DNA of 64,000 bases, taken from the NCBI GenBank assembly GCA_006937955.1, contig SSNP01000350.1, positions 1 to 64,000 on the forward strand. The letters are read 5' to 3'. The position numbers and the translations under genes are program-made. Source of the DNA: Pachypanchax playfairii. Lineage: Eukaryota; Chordata; Actinopteri; Cyprinodontiformes; Aplocheilidae. The first letter of the stretch is position 1; every line of letters starts with the position of its first letter. The notes under the pieces are model-generated. The model did no database searches. It was not told the origin of the DNA and saw nothing but the letters and a program-made list of their open reading frames with translations. This document shows positions 1-10,077 of this stretch, piece after piece.

Positions 1-1431
1 GCAGGGAAGGCAGCCCTATCGTTTGAAGATCTTTTGGAAGCTGAGCTGTCTATCATTCAGTATTGTCAGCAACAGAGATTTGGAGAGGAGATTTCTATGC
101 TGTCATCTGGAAAGACCACAGTGAGCAGGCAAAGTCCTATATACAAGTTGGATCCATATCTGGATAGTGGCCTACTGAGAGTTGGTGGACGACTGACAAA
201 GGGAGCTTTGCCAGAAGAAACAAAGCACCCTCTCATTCTCTCTAAAGATCAACATGTGGCAAGTCTTATACTGAAACACATTCATCAACAGCTTGGCCAC
301 AGTGGTCGTAATCACACTTTATCGACTCTGAGGAAAAAATACTGGATTACCAAGTCCAATTCGGCTGCAAGGAAAGTTATAAAGGAATGTTGCTTTTGTA
401 AGCGATATCATGGAAAGGCAATGGAACAAAAGATGTCAGATTTGCCTAAAGAGAGAATTTTGCCAAATCATCCACCTTTCACCAATGTAGGTGTTGATTA
501 TTTTGGACCAATAGAGGTCAAGAAAGGACGTTGTCTTGTCAAGCGTTATGGAGTGATCTTCACCTGTTTGTCAAGCAGAGCTGTTCATTTGGAAATGGCA
601 AATTCTCTTGATACTGATGCATGCATTAATGCTTTGCGTCGGTTTGTAAGCCGAAGAGGTCAAGTTTTTCACATCCAATCTGATAATGGAACCAAATTCA
701 TTGGAGCAGAAAGAGAACTAAGGGAGGCCCTTTCAGCTTGGAATCATCAACAGATTCAAGATGCTCTTCAACAAAAGGGAGTTAAGTGGAGTTTCAATCC
801 TCCTACAGCTTCGCACCATGGCGGCATTTGGGAACGCATAATCCGTCTAGTTAGAAAGATCCTCAGGTCTGTACTTCAGCAGCAGACTTTGGACGATGAT
901 GGACTACATACAGTCTTGTGCGAGATTGAGGCCATTTTGAATGATCGGCCTATCACTAAACTGTCTGATGACCCTAACGACCTTGAGCCACTGACACCAA
1001 ATCACCTTCTCCTGATGAAAAGAAATCCAGCATTGCCTCCTGGTTTATTTGAGCCTCATGACCTGTACATAAGAAAAAGATGGAAACAAGTGCAATACAT
1101 CTCTGATCTCTTTTGGAAGCGTTGGGTACGGGAGTACTTACCATTGTTGCAAGAGAGACAAAAATGGAATCAAAGAAAAAGAAATCTGAAGCCTGGAGAT
1201 ATTGTGGTTGTGATGGATTCCACCGCTCCTCGTGGTTCTTGGCCATTAGGAAGGGTTTTGGGCACCATTTGTGACGGGAAAGGACTAGTGCGCTCAGCGC
1301 GTCTACAGACAAAGGCTAATGTCATTGAAAGGCCTGTCACTAAACTTTGTTTGTTACATATTATCATACTCAATTTTCTGTTTTTGTTATGTTGGTATGG
1401 GTTTTTTTTTTTTGTTTTTTTTTCTAACTAA
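1..1431 (+). CDS. BEL/Pao retrotransposon pol, C-terminal part (integrase)
   Basis: The frame is open from base 1, so this is the 3' end of a longer pol that starts outside the window. Numbering residues from base 34, a zinc-binding H..H..CxxC region lies near residues 84-122 (HQQLGHSG, then CCFC). The DDE core follows: D155 (VDYFGP), D217 (QSDNGT) and E267 (GGIWERI). After it comes the basic, tryptophan-rich tail typical of BEL/Pao integrases, with KPGDIVVVMD and RPVTKL near the end. The product would insert element cDNA into the nucleus's DNA. No stop or frameshift is visible in the part present. The last 25 residues are an unusual hydrophobic read-through into T-rich DNA. The family call is firm; whether the whole element is intact cannot be judged. 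Confidence 0.9.
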   Translation, partial: AGKAALSFEDLLEAELSIIQYCQQQRFGEEISMLSSGKTTVSRQSPIYKLDPYLDSGLLRVGGRLTKGALPEETKHPLILSKDQHVASLILKHIHQQLGHSGRNHTLSTLRKKYWITKSNSAARKVIKECCFCKRYHGKAMEQKMSDLPKERILPNHPPFTNVGVDYFGPIEVKKGRCLVKRYGVIFTCLSSRAVHLEMANSLDTDACINALRRFVSRRGQVFHIQSDNGTKFIGAERELREALSAWNHQQIQDALQQKGVKWSFNPPTASHHGGIWERIIRLVRKILRSVLQQQTLDDDGLHTVLCEIEAILNDRPITKLSDDPNDLEPLTPNHLLLMKRNPALPPGLFEPHDLYIRKRWKQVQYISDLFWKRWVREYLPLLQERQKWNQRKRNLKPGDIVVVMDSTAPRGSWPLGRVLGTICDGKGLVRSARLQTKANVIERPVTKLCLLHIIILNFLFLLCWYGFFFFVFFSN

Positions 1432-1495
1432 TCCTATTATTCTGTGACTATGGCTCTTTTAATTGTTGAATTGTCATGTCAATTAGGGGCCGGTG

Positions 1496-1879
1496 TGTAA
1501 GAGCCATTTTGGTAAAATTTCCTCCATTAGTCCAGTAGATGGCCCTAAGGTGTTAATTGGTGGTACCATTTAGGGAGGGACCATCTATCAGCTGGGAGGT
1601 GTTGCTCACGGAGGGAGCAAAAAGGTTTTTGACCGCTTACGTGTGCTGATTGTTGGTGCTGTTTTGGAAATATCACATGAAGATTATGGACGTGGATTGT
1701 CATAAGAGGAATGCTGATTCTCAGAAATAATTAATAAATCTTCAGTCAAGCAACATGCGAGTACGGACACATTTTTCTTCGTAAGTTATCACTGCAAAGG
1801 ACAAATCAGAAACATATGAGCGCGTCATTGCCCGTGTAGCAGCCCCTCAGTGGCTTTAAGTGTAGACTTAGCCGCTACA
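1496..1879 (+). repeat. 3' LTR of the BEL/Pao element
   Basis: The boundary is inferred from a purine-rich tract (AGGGGCCGG) just before TGTAAGAGCC and from matching inverted ends TGTA..TACA, the last at GCCGCTACA. A polyadenylation signal AATAAA sits at 1733-1738. The 384-bp length suits a BEL LTR. The partner 5' LTR is outside the window, so identity between LTRs cannot be used to date it. Confidence 0.65.
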
Positions 1880-2029
1880 CCCTGTATAGAAAAACATTTT
1901 CAACTTCAGTTAAATATTTAATAAAGACTTTATTCTACTGTAAAATCAAAAATAAAAAAATCACCAGAACAGGTTAATCTAGTCAGCCAAACAGACAAAC
2001 TCTGCATATTAATATACATTTTGTGTTAA

Positions 2030-2519
2030 AGGTGGGATATGGACCATTTTCATTAAAAGCAATATTTTAAATAAAATAATGTCTCCACAGGGTGTTTAGA
2101 GGGTTGTAAAATGAAAATACAGCATTTCCTTCGAAAATTATATTTTAAGTAAATATTAATTTTGGCAGGTACGACGTTGGCATTTTGTTTACATCTACCA
2201 GCCAATAGCTGGCAGAGCAGTGGGCACCATTTTGGGTTGCCTAATACCATAAATACTCCAGCATAGTAAGGCTGGTGCTGGGGAGTCTGCAGATCAAGAA
2301 GCTGGAAGCACCAGGGATATGTGGTGATTGTATACCTTATTTGCTTGCCACAGGTGATTCCTCTGGGGTTTCCCATGTGACGAGCAAGTTCTGTGTGGAA
2401 ACGTTTTTATTAGCAGCTAGCTAACACGTAGCTGCTTCATGTTGGTGAAGTGGAGGAGCTTCTGGCCACTTGTTTGACTTGAATGCACACTGCGGAGGAT
2501 ATTATTGCTTTTTTTATTT
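2030..2519 (+). mobile_element. TTAA-target non-autonomous DNA element, copy C, first part
   Basis: It begins right after TTAA (2026-2029) with AGGTGGGATATGG, the same end seen in copies at 49721 (reverse) and about 51793. The internal block around 2090-2380 is shared with 49380-49670 (reverse) and 51840-52060. The copy is interrupted by the Copia element and continues at 6443. No coding potential is evident; the 107-codon reverse frame across it is not recognisable and is probably spurious. Confidence 0.75.
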
Positions 2520-2524
2520 TATTG

Positions 2525-2746
2525 TGTTAGCAGAGTCTATTTTGCTCAACATTTAAGGTGACATACACCACAGCACACGCTTTTGCTCTGTGTGAACATC
2601 CGCACCCACGGGTACACCATATTTTTTTGACACACGTGTAGTTCATTCATTCACTAATTACGTGGGCCACATGACCATTGTGGTTGGTATGGTAACAAAT
2701 AATATAAACAAACAAACAAACAAAAATGAGAGCATATAACTTAACA
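2525..2746 (-). repeat. Copia 3' LTR
   Basis: It is nearly identical to 6227-6442 and ends in the same TG..CA dinucleotides. The site just inside it, 2747-2755, reads AAGTGGGGG on the minus strand and is the likely polypurine tract for plus-strand priming. An extra 8 bp of AAAC repeats distinguishes it from the other LTR. Confidence 0.93.
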
Positions 2747-2969
2747 CCCCCACTTGCTCACATTTGAGAAATTCATTAAACATAATTTGGCTTGCACATA
2801 CTTGTACTTTAGATGCCGAACATAAACATATCAAAGTTCATCAGCTTTTGTTTCGTTGCTGGTTTAGTGTACAGGGTTCTTGGCTAAGACTATAGTGCCC
2901 TGGTTGGCCTCATAGATAGTACATTTGTCCATCAAAACAGTTCAGTAGCTGTTGCAAATACAGGCACTC

Positions 2970-3281
2970 TTACACGGTTGCAGCTAAAGCCATATACTCA
3001 GCCTCACAGGTGGCTAGTGCAACTGTAGGCTGTCGTTTGATTTTCCATGAGACTAATGGACCATTTTTGTTTAGACTGATACAGTAGCCTGTCGTGCTTT
3101 TTTGATCACTTATATCACCAGCCCAGTTAGCATCACTGTAAGCATAAATAACATTCTCATCTTTGCATTTTCTGAAACAAAGTTCTTTGTTTTGGGTACC
3201 TTTTAAATACCTTAAAACATGCTTTACAGTTGCCCATTGTTCAATAGTTGGTTTAGTGAAATATTGAGACAGTTTGCTCAC
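2970..3281 (-). pseudogene. Copia RNase H domain fragment
   Basis: The 103-residue frame carries the Copia RNase H signature: YAYSDANWAGD, then STTGYC, then TCEAEYMAL. In an intact element it would degrade the RNA strand during reverse transcription. It is separated from the RT frame by about 220 bp that hold the connecting region in other frames with stops, so the polyprotein is broken here. Confidence 0.88.
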
Positions 3282-3499
3282 TGCAAAGCTTAAATCTGGC
3301 CTTGTACACGTTGCCAGGTATAGATTAAGCTACCGACTGCCACTCTATATTTCCTCATATCAACCATTAATTCAGCATCATTACTGTAGTCGAGTTTCTG
3401 TTCACAAGGGGTAGCTCTAGACTTACAGTTTGCCATGTCAAACCTCTCCAGTATTTTATGGACATATTTACATTGAGATATCTTAATACAATCAGCAGT

Positions 3500-4425
3500 T
3501 TACTCAAAGTCAATGCTTAGAAAATGGGTCAGCTTACCCAGGTCTTTCATTCTAAACTCGGACTTGAGCAGTTCTTCTACATGTTTCAACACATTATAAT
3601 CACTGGCGGCAATAATCAAATCATCTACCCATATGATTATGTGAACTTTTTCTTTGTCAGAAACTTTGCTATAAACCCAATAATCAGCTTGATTCTGTAT
3701 AAACTGTATTTCACACAAAAAATCATGCAACATTTTGTTCCAGTTGTGCCCTGACTGTTTTAGTCCATAACGGGATTTCTCCAGTTTACAAACAAGTTTG
3801 TCACCTTCTTTAGATCTAATTTCATAACCCTCAGGCTGCTCAATGTAGATTTCACATTCGATTGGTGCATGTAAATAAGCAGTCTTTACATCCATCTGGT
3901 GGACAATCAGACTGTCCTGTGCCACTTTCTGTGCCAACACCCTAAGACTGGTCAGGGTAGCTGTAGAGAAAGTCTCATCATAGTTCACACCTTTCTTTTG
4001 ACTAAAACCTTATCATATCGAGCTTTGAATTTGTCAGATCCATCATTGTTCTTTTTCATTGCATAGACCCAATTACCCCCCACTACATCTTTGCCCACAG
4101 GACGGGTGGTCAGGGTAAACGTGACATTGTCTTCTAATGATTGCATTTCCTCATCCATCGCATCAGCCCATTCTTTTGCATTCACTGAGGTTACTGCTTC
4201 TTTATACATTTGAGGAACGTTACACATGAGTCTGTAACAATAATCCACATTGTTTATGTCCTCTTCAAAACCACAAGCATGATCACCATAATAATCAGGC
4301 TTCTTCCGTTCTCTATCTGGATTGTGCCTCTCTTTAGATTTTTCTTCTTCATTTTCAGATTTTTCCTCATTTTCTACCTTAACTGTTTCAGTATCACACT
4401 TTTCTGTCTCATTTTCTTCAAGCAC
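3500..4425 (-). pseudogene. Copia reverse transcriptase, two frames
   Basis: The first frame (3985-4425) holds the acidic linker and the RT start (ALQSLEDN-like region, NWVYAMKKN). A frameshift near 3985-4000 leads to the second frame (3500-3988) with the RT palm: QMDVKTAYLHAPI, YGLKQSG and the catalytic WVDDLIIAA near 3618-3631, where Copia usually has YVDD. It would copy element RNA into DNA inside the virus-like particle. The frameshift makes this copy non-functional. Confidence 0.9.
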
Positions 4426-4465
4426 TTCTTGGGTTTCAGCTGTTTTGGGGCTAACTGATGGGTTT

Positions 4466-5080
4466 TCACAGATTGTCCTTTATTACAAAGTCATCATCCT
4501 CAGCATTCAGCATTTCTTTATCATTTTTAGATACAAACTCCGCAAGTCTATGCTTTTGTATTTTCCTGTTGCTGGGATAGTACACCATGTAGGCTGGACT
4601 ATTCTTTTCATATCCGACAAAAATGCCTCTCTCACATCTAGAGTCCAACTTTCCTTTACGATGCTTGTATGCATAACAGACTTGTCCAAACTTCTGCATT
4701 CTGGCAACATTTGGCTGTCTGCCTGTTAACATGTAGTAAGGAGTCTGCTTGGTGCGGTTGTTAAAGCACCTATTTCTCCCCACAGCAGCTGTCTGGACAG
4801 CATAGGTCCACAACATCTTTGGCAGACCACTCTCTATGAGCATACACCTCCTCATCTCAAATAGGGTTCTCCAGTTGCGCTCAGTTGTACTGTTTTGGTG
4901 TTTTGGTGGTAGCTTCATTACATCCGCATAATTGCAATGCCCTAAGATTTCATGCCAACTTTGCAAATCAAGGCTTTTCTTACACTGGTCATTGCAGTCA
5001 TTTTCTGCTGTGTGTAAATAATAAAGCTTGTTTTGTACGTGTATGGGGAATTCTTTGTGATTCTTTATGAAGCAAAACAT
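4466..5080 (-). pseudogene. Copia integrase with deleted catalytic core
   Basis: The frame begins with the GAG-pre-integrase region (SWHEILGHCNYADVMKL). It then jumps directly to the end of the core (STTERNWRTLFEM), which retains only the last acidic residue. The C-terminal TGRQPNV..GYEKNSPAYMVY segment, usual before the RT, is present. The part that should carry the zinc CxxC and the first two catalytic aspartates, more than 100 residues, is gone, which points to an internal deletion near 4905. Confidence 0.85.
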
Positions 5081-5594
5081 TCTTTTTCTCCCTGAAGATC
5101 ACTGTGGCTCCGCTGGAAGTACCAGCTTTGACAGAGAAGATTTCCTGGGGATATGTTGGGATGTATAGGGCTCTCCTTAGCGTTGTGCGCAAACGCCGTC
5201 CCCCACTGTCGAGTAGCCACACCTCTGCGTCATATCTGAGCTTGGCGACTCCTTGGCACCTGGATCCGTCAGCCAACTCCACGCAGTGCGTCCCGGCCTG
5301 GAAACTGCTGTCGAACTTCTTCAATTTCACGATGTCTGTGATGATGTGTGACATTGCACCTGCATCTACCATCAGACCTTTCCTCTTGACATCTGGCATC
5401 TGCACCACCGCGTCGCTCACTCGGAACGCGTACTCCTTGTTCCCCGGCTCCTCAGACGCTTTCCGTGCATTATCCCGCTGCCTTTTTATTCTACAACTGG
5501 CACTGTTATGTGTGTTACTTTTACAGTTATGGCACCACTGTTTGCGCGGACAGGACCTGGCAATGTGTCCCCTAACACCGCATTTGTAACACAC
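4998..5594 (-). pseudogene. Copia gag zinc knuckle and protease
   Basis: The frame starts with a CCHC knuckle, CYKCGVRGHIARSC (about 5550-5588), and a second cysteine-rich segment CHNC. The aspartic protease motif follows as GLMVDAGAMSH near 5345-5375, with DAGA where most Copia proteases have D(S/T)GA. Protease would cleave the polyprotein. It overlaps the upstream gag frame by about 20 bp in another phase, consistent with a frameshift around 5600-5630. Confidence 0.88.
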
Positions 5595-6138
5595 AACGTC
5601 CGTGTTTGCAATGTCTTTTGCATTTTATCTTCACTCTGAGACACGGCTTAAATGTCTCTGGTAGTCCTTTCAAAACCATTGCTATCAGTAGTCCGCCACT
5701 GAGCGTCTCTCCTGTGTTTCTCAATGCAGTGATCACAGTCTCTGCTCTGATAACGTATTCTGTAACATTCTCACTGGGTGACTTTTGCAATGAGGTCAAC
5801 TCAGTGTAGAAGTTCAGGAATCTTGGTTTTCCTTTTCCGGCGTAGTATTCTCTGAGAAACTTCAGCGCCCCGCGTCCGTCATCCGCTGCGTCGCGCATTA
5901 CAAGCAACAGGCTCTTGTCATCCAGAAACTGAATGAGCTCCGTATAGGCCTCGGCGTTTTTCTCCTCAAACTCCCTGTCACCGGGAGCGGGTTCATTTAG
6001 AACAGTGTCCTTTAACCCTTGCAGACAGAGGTGACCCAAAAACTTGGTCTCCCATAGCTTGTAGTTTTTCTCGTCTCCATCAAAAACGAGCCTCACCCAG
6101 CGGCTGCCTGACACCGTGTCTCTGTCCTTTTTGCTCAT
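5572..6138 (-). pseudogene. Copia gag, N-terminal part
   Basis: A 188-residue frame starts at an ATG 88 bp after the 5' LTR and matches the gag (UBN2-type) pattern: LVFDGDEKNYKLWETKFLG near residues 17-35, then FLREYYAGKGK and GLPETFKP. Gag forms the particle that packages element RNA. The frame runs out of phase just before the zinc knuckle. Confidence 0.88.
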
Positions 6139-6212
6139 AGCTCAGGTGCACACAGTAGGCTAAATGTCACGACTTTCATCTGGCAGGGAAATCAACTGTG
6201 CGTTATGGAGCT

Positions 6213-6226
6213 CTGGGCCCATAACC
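6213..6226 (-). promoter_or_regulatory. Copia primer-binding site matching initiator tRNA-Met anticodon arm
   Basis: On the plus strand these bases read CTGGGCCCATAACC, identical to the anticodon stem-loop of eukaryotic initiator tRNA-Met. They directly abut the 5' LTR. On the element's own strand this gives GGTTATGGGCCCAG as the binding site. This is the half-tRNA priming arrangement known from Drosophila copia, in which a tRNA cut in the anticodon loop primes cDNA synthesis. Confidence 0.88.
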
Positions 6227-6442
6227 TGTTAGCAGAGTCTATTTTGCTCAGCATTTAACGTGACATACACCACAGCACACGTTTTTGCTCTTTGTGTGAA
6301 CATCCGCACCCACAGGCACACCATATTTATTTGACACACGTGTAGTTCATTCATTCACTAATTACGTGGGTCACATGACCATTGTGGTTGGTATGGAAAC
6401 AATTAATATAAACAAACAAAAATGAGAGCATATAACTTAACA
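6227..6442 (-). repeat. Copia 5' LTR
   Basis: It is the upstream LTR for the minus-strand element and pairs with 2525-2746. It should carry the promoter; no TATA box is obvious enough to mark. The TSD TATTG follows immediately at 6443-6447. Confidence 0.93.
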
Positions 6443-6516
6443 TATTGGATAAGTGGGGCCTGCAGGATGTTGTGTGAGGAGAACAGAGGAGACTAGGAGG
6501 AGACTGCAGAAAAATT
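6443..6516 (+). mobile_element. TTAA-target element copy C, second part
   Basis: The bases after the Copia element (GGATAAGTGGGGCCTGCAGG) continue the sequence broken at 2524. The related copy at 48859-49721 reads through this point without interruption (reverse of about 49150-49240). The copy is then lost at about 6516, where LINE sequence begins. Confidence 0.7.
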
Positions 6517-6529
6517 AAGGGCCGCGTGT

Positions 6530-7704
6530 TGTAGGCATCAGGGGTTCTGTGCTTGCCTGGTTTAAATCTTACCTCCTGGACAGATGTTTTAGTGTTTAGA
6601 AGATTGTGTCTTGCAGTCGAGCAGATTGTTCTGTGATGTCCCACAGGGTTCGACCCTGGGCCTTTTTAACTTATATATTTTACCATTGGCAGCCATTTTT
6701 AGAAAACACGGAGTGGGTTATCATCTGTATGCTGATGACTGTCAACTCTACTTTTCTTTGAAATATGGGGAATTGGTGCAACCTATTTTAGATTGTCTCA
6801 GTGACATCAAGTCATGGTTAGCTGCGAATTTCCTCCACCTGAATGAATCAAAGACTGAGCTGGCTCTATTTACCCCTCATGGTTCTGCTGCAAAAAAGTT
6901 GATTTTACCTCCTGACTTGTCTGCCTTGTTGAAACCATCAATTGTCAATCTTGGTGTGACAATGGATCCTAAACTATGCATGGATAAACATATAAATCAC
7001 GTTGTGAAATCCTGTTTTTATCAACTTTGTCGTCTGTGTCAGCTAAAGCCTATCCTGAATAAGCGAGACCTTGAAACAGTGGTTCATGCTTTTGTCACCT
7101 CTTGACTGGACTATGCAAATTCCACACTTTATGGTGCTGCCTCAACATCCTTAGCCCGTCTTCAGGTGACTCAGAATGCTGCCGCACGGTTCATTACTGG
7201 AACCGGACACCGGGAACATATCTCCGCAATCTTATCCTGCCTACACTAGCTTCCAGTCCGATATCAATTAAAATTTGAAATTTCACTGTTTACATTTAAG
7301 GCACTTAATTAACATGCCCCACCCTACCTTTCCCAGATGCTTAGTTGGTATGTCCCGGCTCACTCCCTCTGCTCGAGTCATCTGACCAATGTCTTTTGTG
7401 TGTCCCTCAAGGTCATGTTGGTCATGGGGGAACAAGCTTTTTCTGTTTGTGGAACCAACTCCCCCTGGATGTCAGACTCGCCACTTCTGGTACAGTGTTC
7501 AAATCTCGGTTAAAGATGCATTTCTATTCACTAGCTTTTAATACATCTTAACCTTTTATATTCTGTTCTGATTTTATTGTTTTTATTGCTTCTTTTATTT
7601 CTTAATTGTTTTTAATGATTATCTATTTTTGTACTCAATGTACCTCATTTTGAATGGTGTATTCCCTATAAAATGTGCTATACAAATAAATTGGTATTGG
7701 TATT
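6530..7704 (+). mobile_element. L2-type LINE, 5'-truncated, RT to 3' end
   Basis: The RT starts mid-domain (SVLAWFKSYLLDR at about 6548), then VPQGST and the catalytic YADD box (YHLYADDCQLYF) near 6720-6755. The main frame 6611-7105 stops at TGA, and later C-terminal pieces such as FCLWNQLPLDVR (7345-7551) lie in other frames. The 3' end shows a short tandem repeat (ATTGGTATTGGTATT), the usual end of CR1/L2-group elements. It is dead by truncation, stops and frameshifts. Family name is by motif; L2/Maui is the best guess. Confidence 0.82.
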
Positions 7705-7904
7705 AAATATGTTTGGTCGTTTTAATTGTCCAGCACTGGATAGACCTCCACAGTTCTGTCCAGTGTGTCTCAGGAAACCTCCCACAGTTCTCCATGCAGC
7801 AGGTCCCACTAACGAGATGCTGAGTGAAGACAAAACACTCCTCAATGTGCAGCAGGATGGTGTCACACACCTGGAAAACAGTTTTTTCATTATAATAAAG
7901 TTAC

Positions 7905-8145
7905 AGCCATCTACTAGTCATAATTTTAAACTTCCTAACAACTTGTTTTTTTCTTTACAGGCTTCTCTGTCACTGCGTTTAGCAAATTTCCCTTCTGTTC
8001 AATCTACCAGAAAACAAAAATAACACATTACTTACTTTCATTATCCATGTGCCTCCTGGTGTTCTCTTCTTTATATTTTTTGGACAGATGTTTCATAACC
8101 CTCCTCACTACTGTAACAGTCCAGGCAGGATCAGTGCCACTTGTT
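7905..8145 (-). mobile_element. Old interspersed repeat, part 1 (partner at 48040-48540)
   Basis: On the minus strand this block matches 48280-48530 over roughly 250 bp, including an exon-like stretch (MKHLSKKYKEENTRRHMDN) followed by GTAAGT in both copies. That could be a real exon of a transposon gene with a splice donor, but I do not recognise the protein. It is interrupted by the TTAA element at 8150 and continues at 8738. Confidence 0.6.
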
Positions 8146-8149
8146 TTAA

Positions 8150-8733
8150 AGAGGCCATTTTGTACAAATTTCAGGACTTTGTGGTTATTTCTTAAGTAAT
8201 AACCAGTAATATGAAGCATTTTATATCTAAAAAAAATGTCAGGAAACACTTATTAACAGACCTTTCAGTCTGTCTGCATTAAAATTTGGGTGGTTCCGGC
8301 TCCTTTCGTCAGGCCTCGAGCAGCAGCTCATTCATATTCATTATTCGAATTTGCTGGACTCAGAGATTGGCTAACAAACTAGCCTATCAGAGCAAGGTAT
8401 ACTGTTTCCTGCCCTGCTGCGCACGGCAACGTCAGACGTACTCTCCTCCTGTTACGTCTTATGCTACAACTTTTACCAAGCAGACTGCTAGGCGTGGTTT
8501 CAACTGCGGGAGCTGCCAAATACTAACGAACAAAGGAGTTGTGACAAAACAGATACAGGCCGTTTGAACTCGAGAGAACTCAGGTGTTATCTCTACCTGC
8601 GTAGTTTGAGAGATTAAAACTGAAAGAGAAGTTGTTGAGCTGTTTTCACACCCACTATGAAGGTAAGAACACCTGTGGAGCTAAAATATTCAACAGAAAC
8701 CTCAGAAAAACAGTTTTTAATGGAAAGGCCTCT
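8150..8733 (+). mobile_element. TTAA-target DNA element, second family
   Basis: Inverted ends AGAGGCC..GGCCTCT are flanked by TTAA at 8146-8149 and 8734-8737. The paralogous repeat at 48276-48279 has a single TTAA at the equivalent point, so it shows the site before insertion. The 584-bp interior has no convincing coding frame. TTAA duplication is typical of piggyBac and Kolobok; the ends do not start with the piggyBac CCC, so Kolobok is the better guess. Confidence 0.75.
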
Positions 8734-8737
8734 TTAA

Positions 8738-8815
8738 GCAAACACCGAGTTAGCTATAGCATAGCTACATCCAGCTAGCTCTGAGAGAAGCCTCTCAGAG
8801 ACTGCTTCCCTTTCT
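8738..8815 (-). mobile_element. Old interspersed repeat, part 2
   Basis: This continues the repeat broken at 8145: GCATAGCTACATCCAGCTAG and GAGAGAAGCCTCTCA are found in reverse near 48200-48260. It confirms that the 584-bp TTAA element sits inside an older repeat. Confidence 0.6.
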
Positions 8816-8950
8816 CATTTACCGGCTGTTTGATAGCAGATAATCTCCCGGTACTTAAACGTGGTTTGGGGCGCTTCAAAAATCGCCCTTCGTGAAGTTA
8901 TTTTCTCGGTGTTTATTGGCTAAATTAGGTTATTCCGTTTGGCAATGCAG

Positions 8951-9226
8951 GTAAATGTAAATGGTAAATGTCCTGTATTTGTATAGCGCTTTTCTAGTCA
9001 TTCAGACCACTCAAAGCGCTTTCACACTACAAGGTTTTACATTCACCCATTCACACAACCCGGGAGAGGGTAGGGGCTAACACTCACGCAACCCGATATA
9101 CGCAGATCGGGGGGCAACAGTGTCTTGCCCAAGGTTTCTTTGACATGTGGCGGTGGAAGCCGGGATCGATCCACCAACCTTCAAATTGGAGGACGACCGC
9201 TCTAGCCACTGAGCCACAGCCGCCCC
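8951..9226 (-). mobile_element. tRNA-derived SINE
   Basis: Read on the minus strand it starts with a tRNA-like head. An A-box-like stretch GTGGCTCAGTGGCTAGAGC lies at 9199-9217 and a B-box-like stretch GGTTGGTGGATCGATCCC at 9162-9179. These form the internal RNA polymerase III promoter. The body is followed by a tail (AAAGCGCTATACAAATACAG) like that of L2-group LINEs, which would supply the retrotransposition enzyme. I did not find a clear target duplication. Confidence 0.8.
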
Positions 9227-9339
9227 AAGGTCTGCCATTGGCTAATTTAATCCAAGAGCCTGCCTCTTTAGGGCACTTTCTCCAGCGCCCCAGAGCTGAA
9301 CTAGACATATGAGACGTGGAGAAGCAGGAGGAAATCATG

Positions 9340-9945
9340 TTTTACAAAGCAATTTCTCTCTTTCAGAAATCATTTATATAATCTTCTCAGTATATAAATA
9401 TACATATGAGTGTTTTTAACTAAATACATGTAATTAAAAAAAAGAAAATAATTATTATTTGTTGCCACATCATGTTTTTGAACTATTGAGCAGCTGCCAT
9501 TGGTCTCTAACTATAAAACTGTAGTTTGCATTTTGAGGGCAACAGATCATACCTTTGAAGTGAGTGAGTTTGTAATTACATTTTCATACCACAAATAATC
9601 TTGAGTCATTTTTGTCTGTATCTTTGAGTCAAGAATCTTGCACACTCCAACAAACACATACACAACATTATTAGTAATAACAAAAATAATAAGAATGATA
9701 AGAAGATGCACTGAATTATTAAAATTCTGGTAATTCAGCAGACCAATTAGAGCAAACTGGGCAAGGACTATAAAGTTGTACTTGATACTAAAGTTGACAA
9801 GATGCTCTTATCTAATAAGCTAATATCTAAAATCTAAGTAAGAAAAATATTTTGGGTGCAGTCTCCTCCTCAGACTAAATAAATAAGCTATAAGCTTATT
9901 AAAGTCCATAACTAAAGGTCTTTAGAATAAACTAACAAAATAGAG
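9340..9945. other. AT-rich spacer, nothing recognised
   Basis: About 600 bp of AT-rich DNA. I see no reading frame with a known domain, no inverted ends and no repeat shared with other parts of the window. Confidence 0.5.
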
Positions 9946-10077
9946 CATCCATCCATCCATCCATCCATCCATCCATTCATCCATTCATCCATTCATCCAT
10001 TCATCCATTCATCCATCCATCCATCCATTCATTCATTCATTCATTCATTCATTCATTCATTCATTCATTCATTCATT
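9946..10077. repeat. Tetranucleotide microsatellite (CATC)n/(CATT)n
   Basis: Perfect ATCC units pass through mixed ATCC/ATTC units into pure ATTC units over about 130 bp. It is a likely polymorphic locus. Confidence 0.97.

Larger units (their letters stand above)
2525..6442 (-). mobile_element. Ty1/Copia retrotransposon, complete length but dead
   Basis: Two LTRs of 222 and 216 bp (TGTTA..TAACA) bound the element, and a perfect 5-bp target duplication TATTG lies at 2520-2524 and 6443-6447. By eye the LTRs differ by about nine substitutions and two indels. Domain order on the minus strand is gag, zinc knuckle, protease, GAG-pre-integrase, RT, RNase H, which is the Copia order. Frames are broken at several places and the integrase core is missing, so it cannot move on its own. 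It is inserted into TTAA-element copy C. Confidence 0.95.

Noticed and set aside
974..1373. Antisense frames of 112 and 67 codons
   Set aside because: They lie opposite the BEL integrase and carry no independent motif.
6211..6226. tRNA gene
   Set aside because: Only the anticodon arm of initiator tRNA-Met is matched, with no acceptor or other arms, and it sits exactly at a Copia LTR boundary.
9946..10077. CRISPR-like array
   Set aside because: Simple tetranucleotide repeat without spacers, in eukaryotic DNA.
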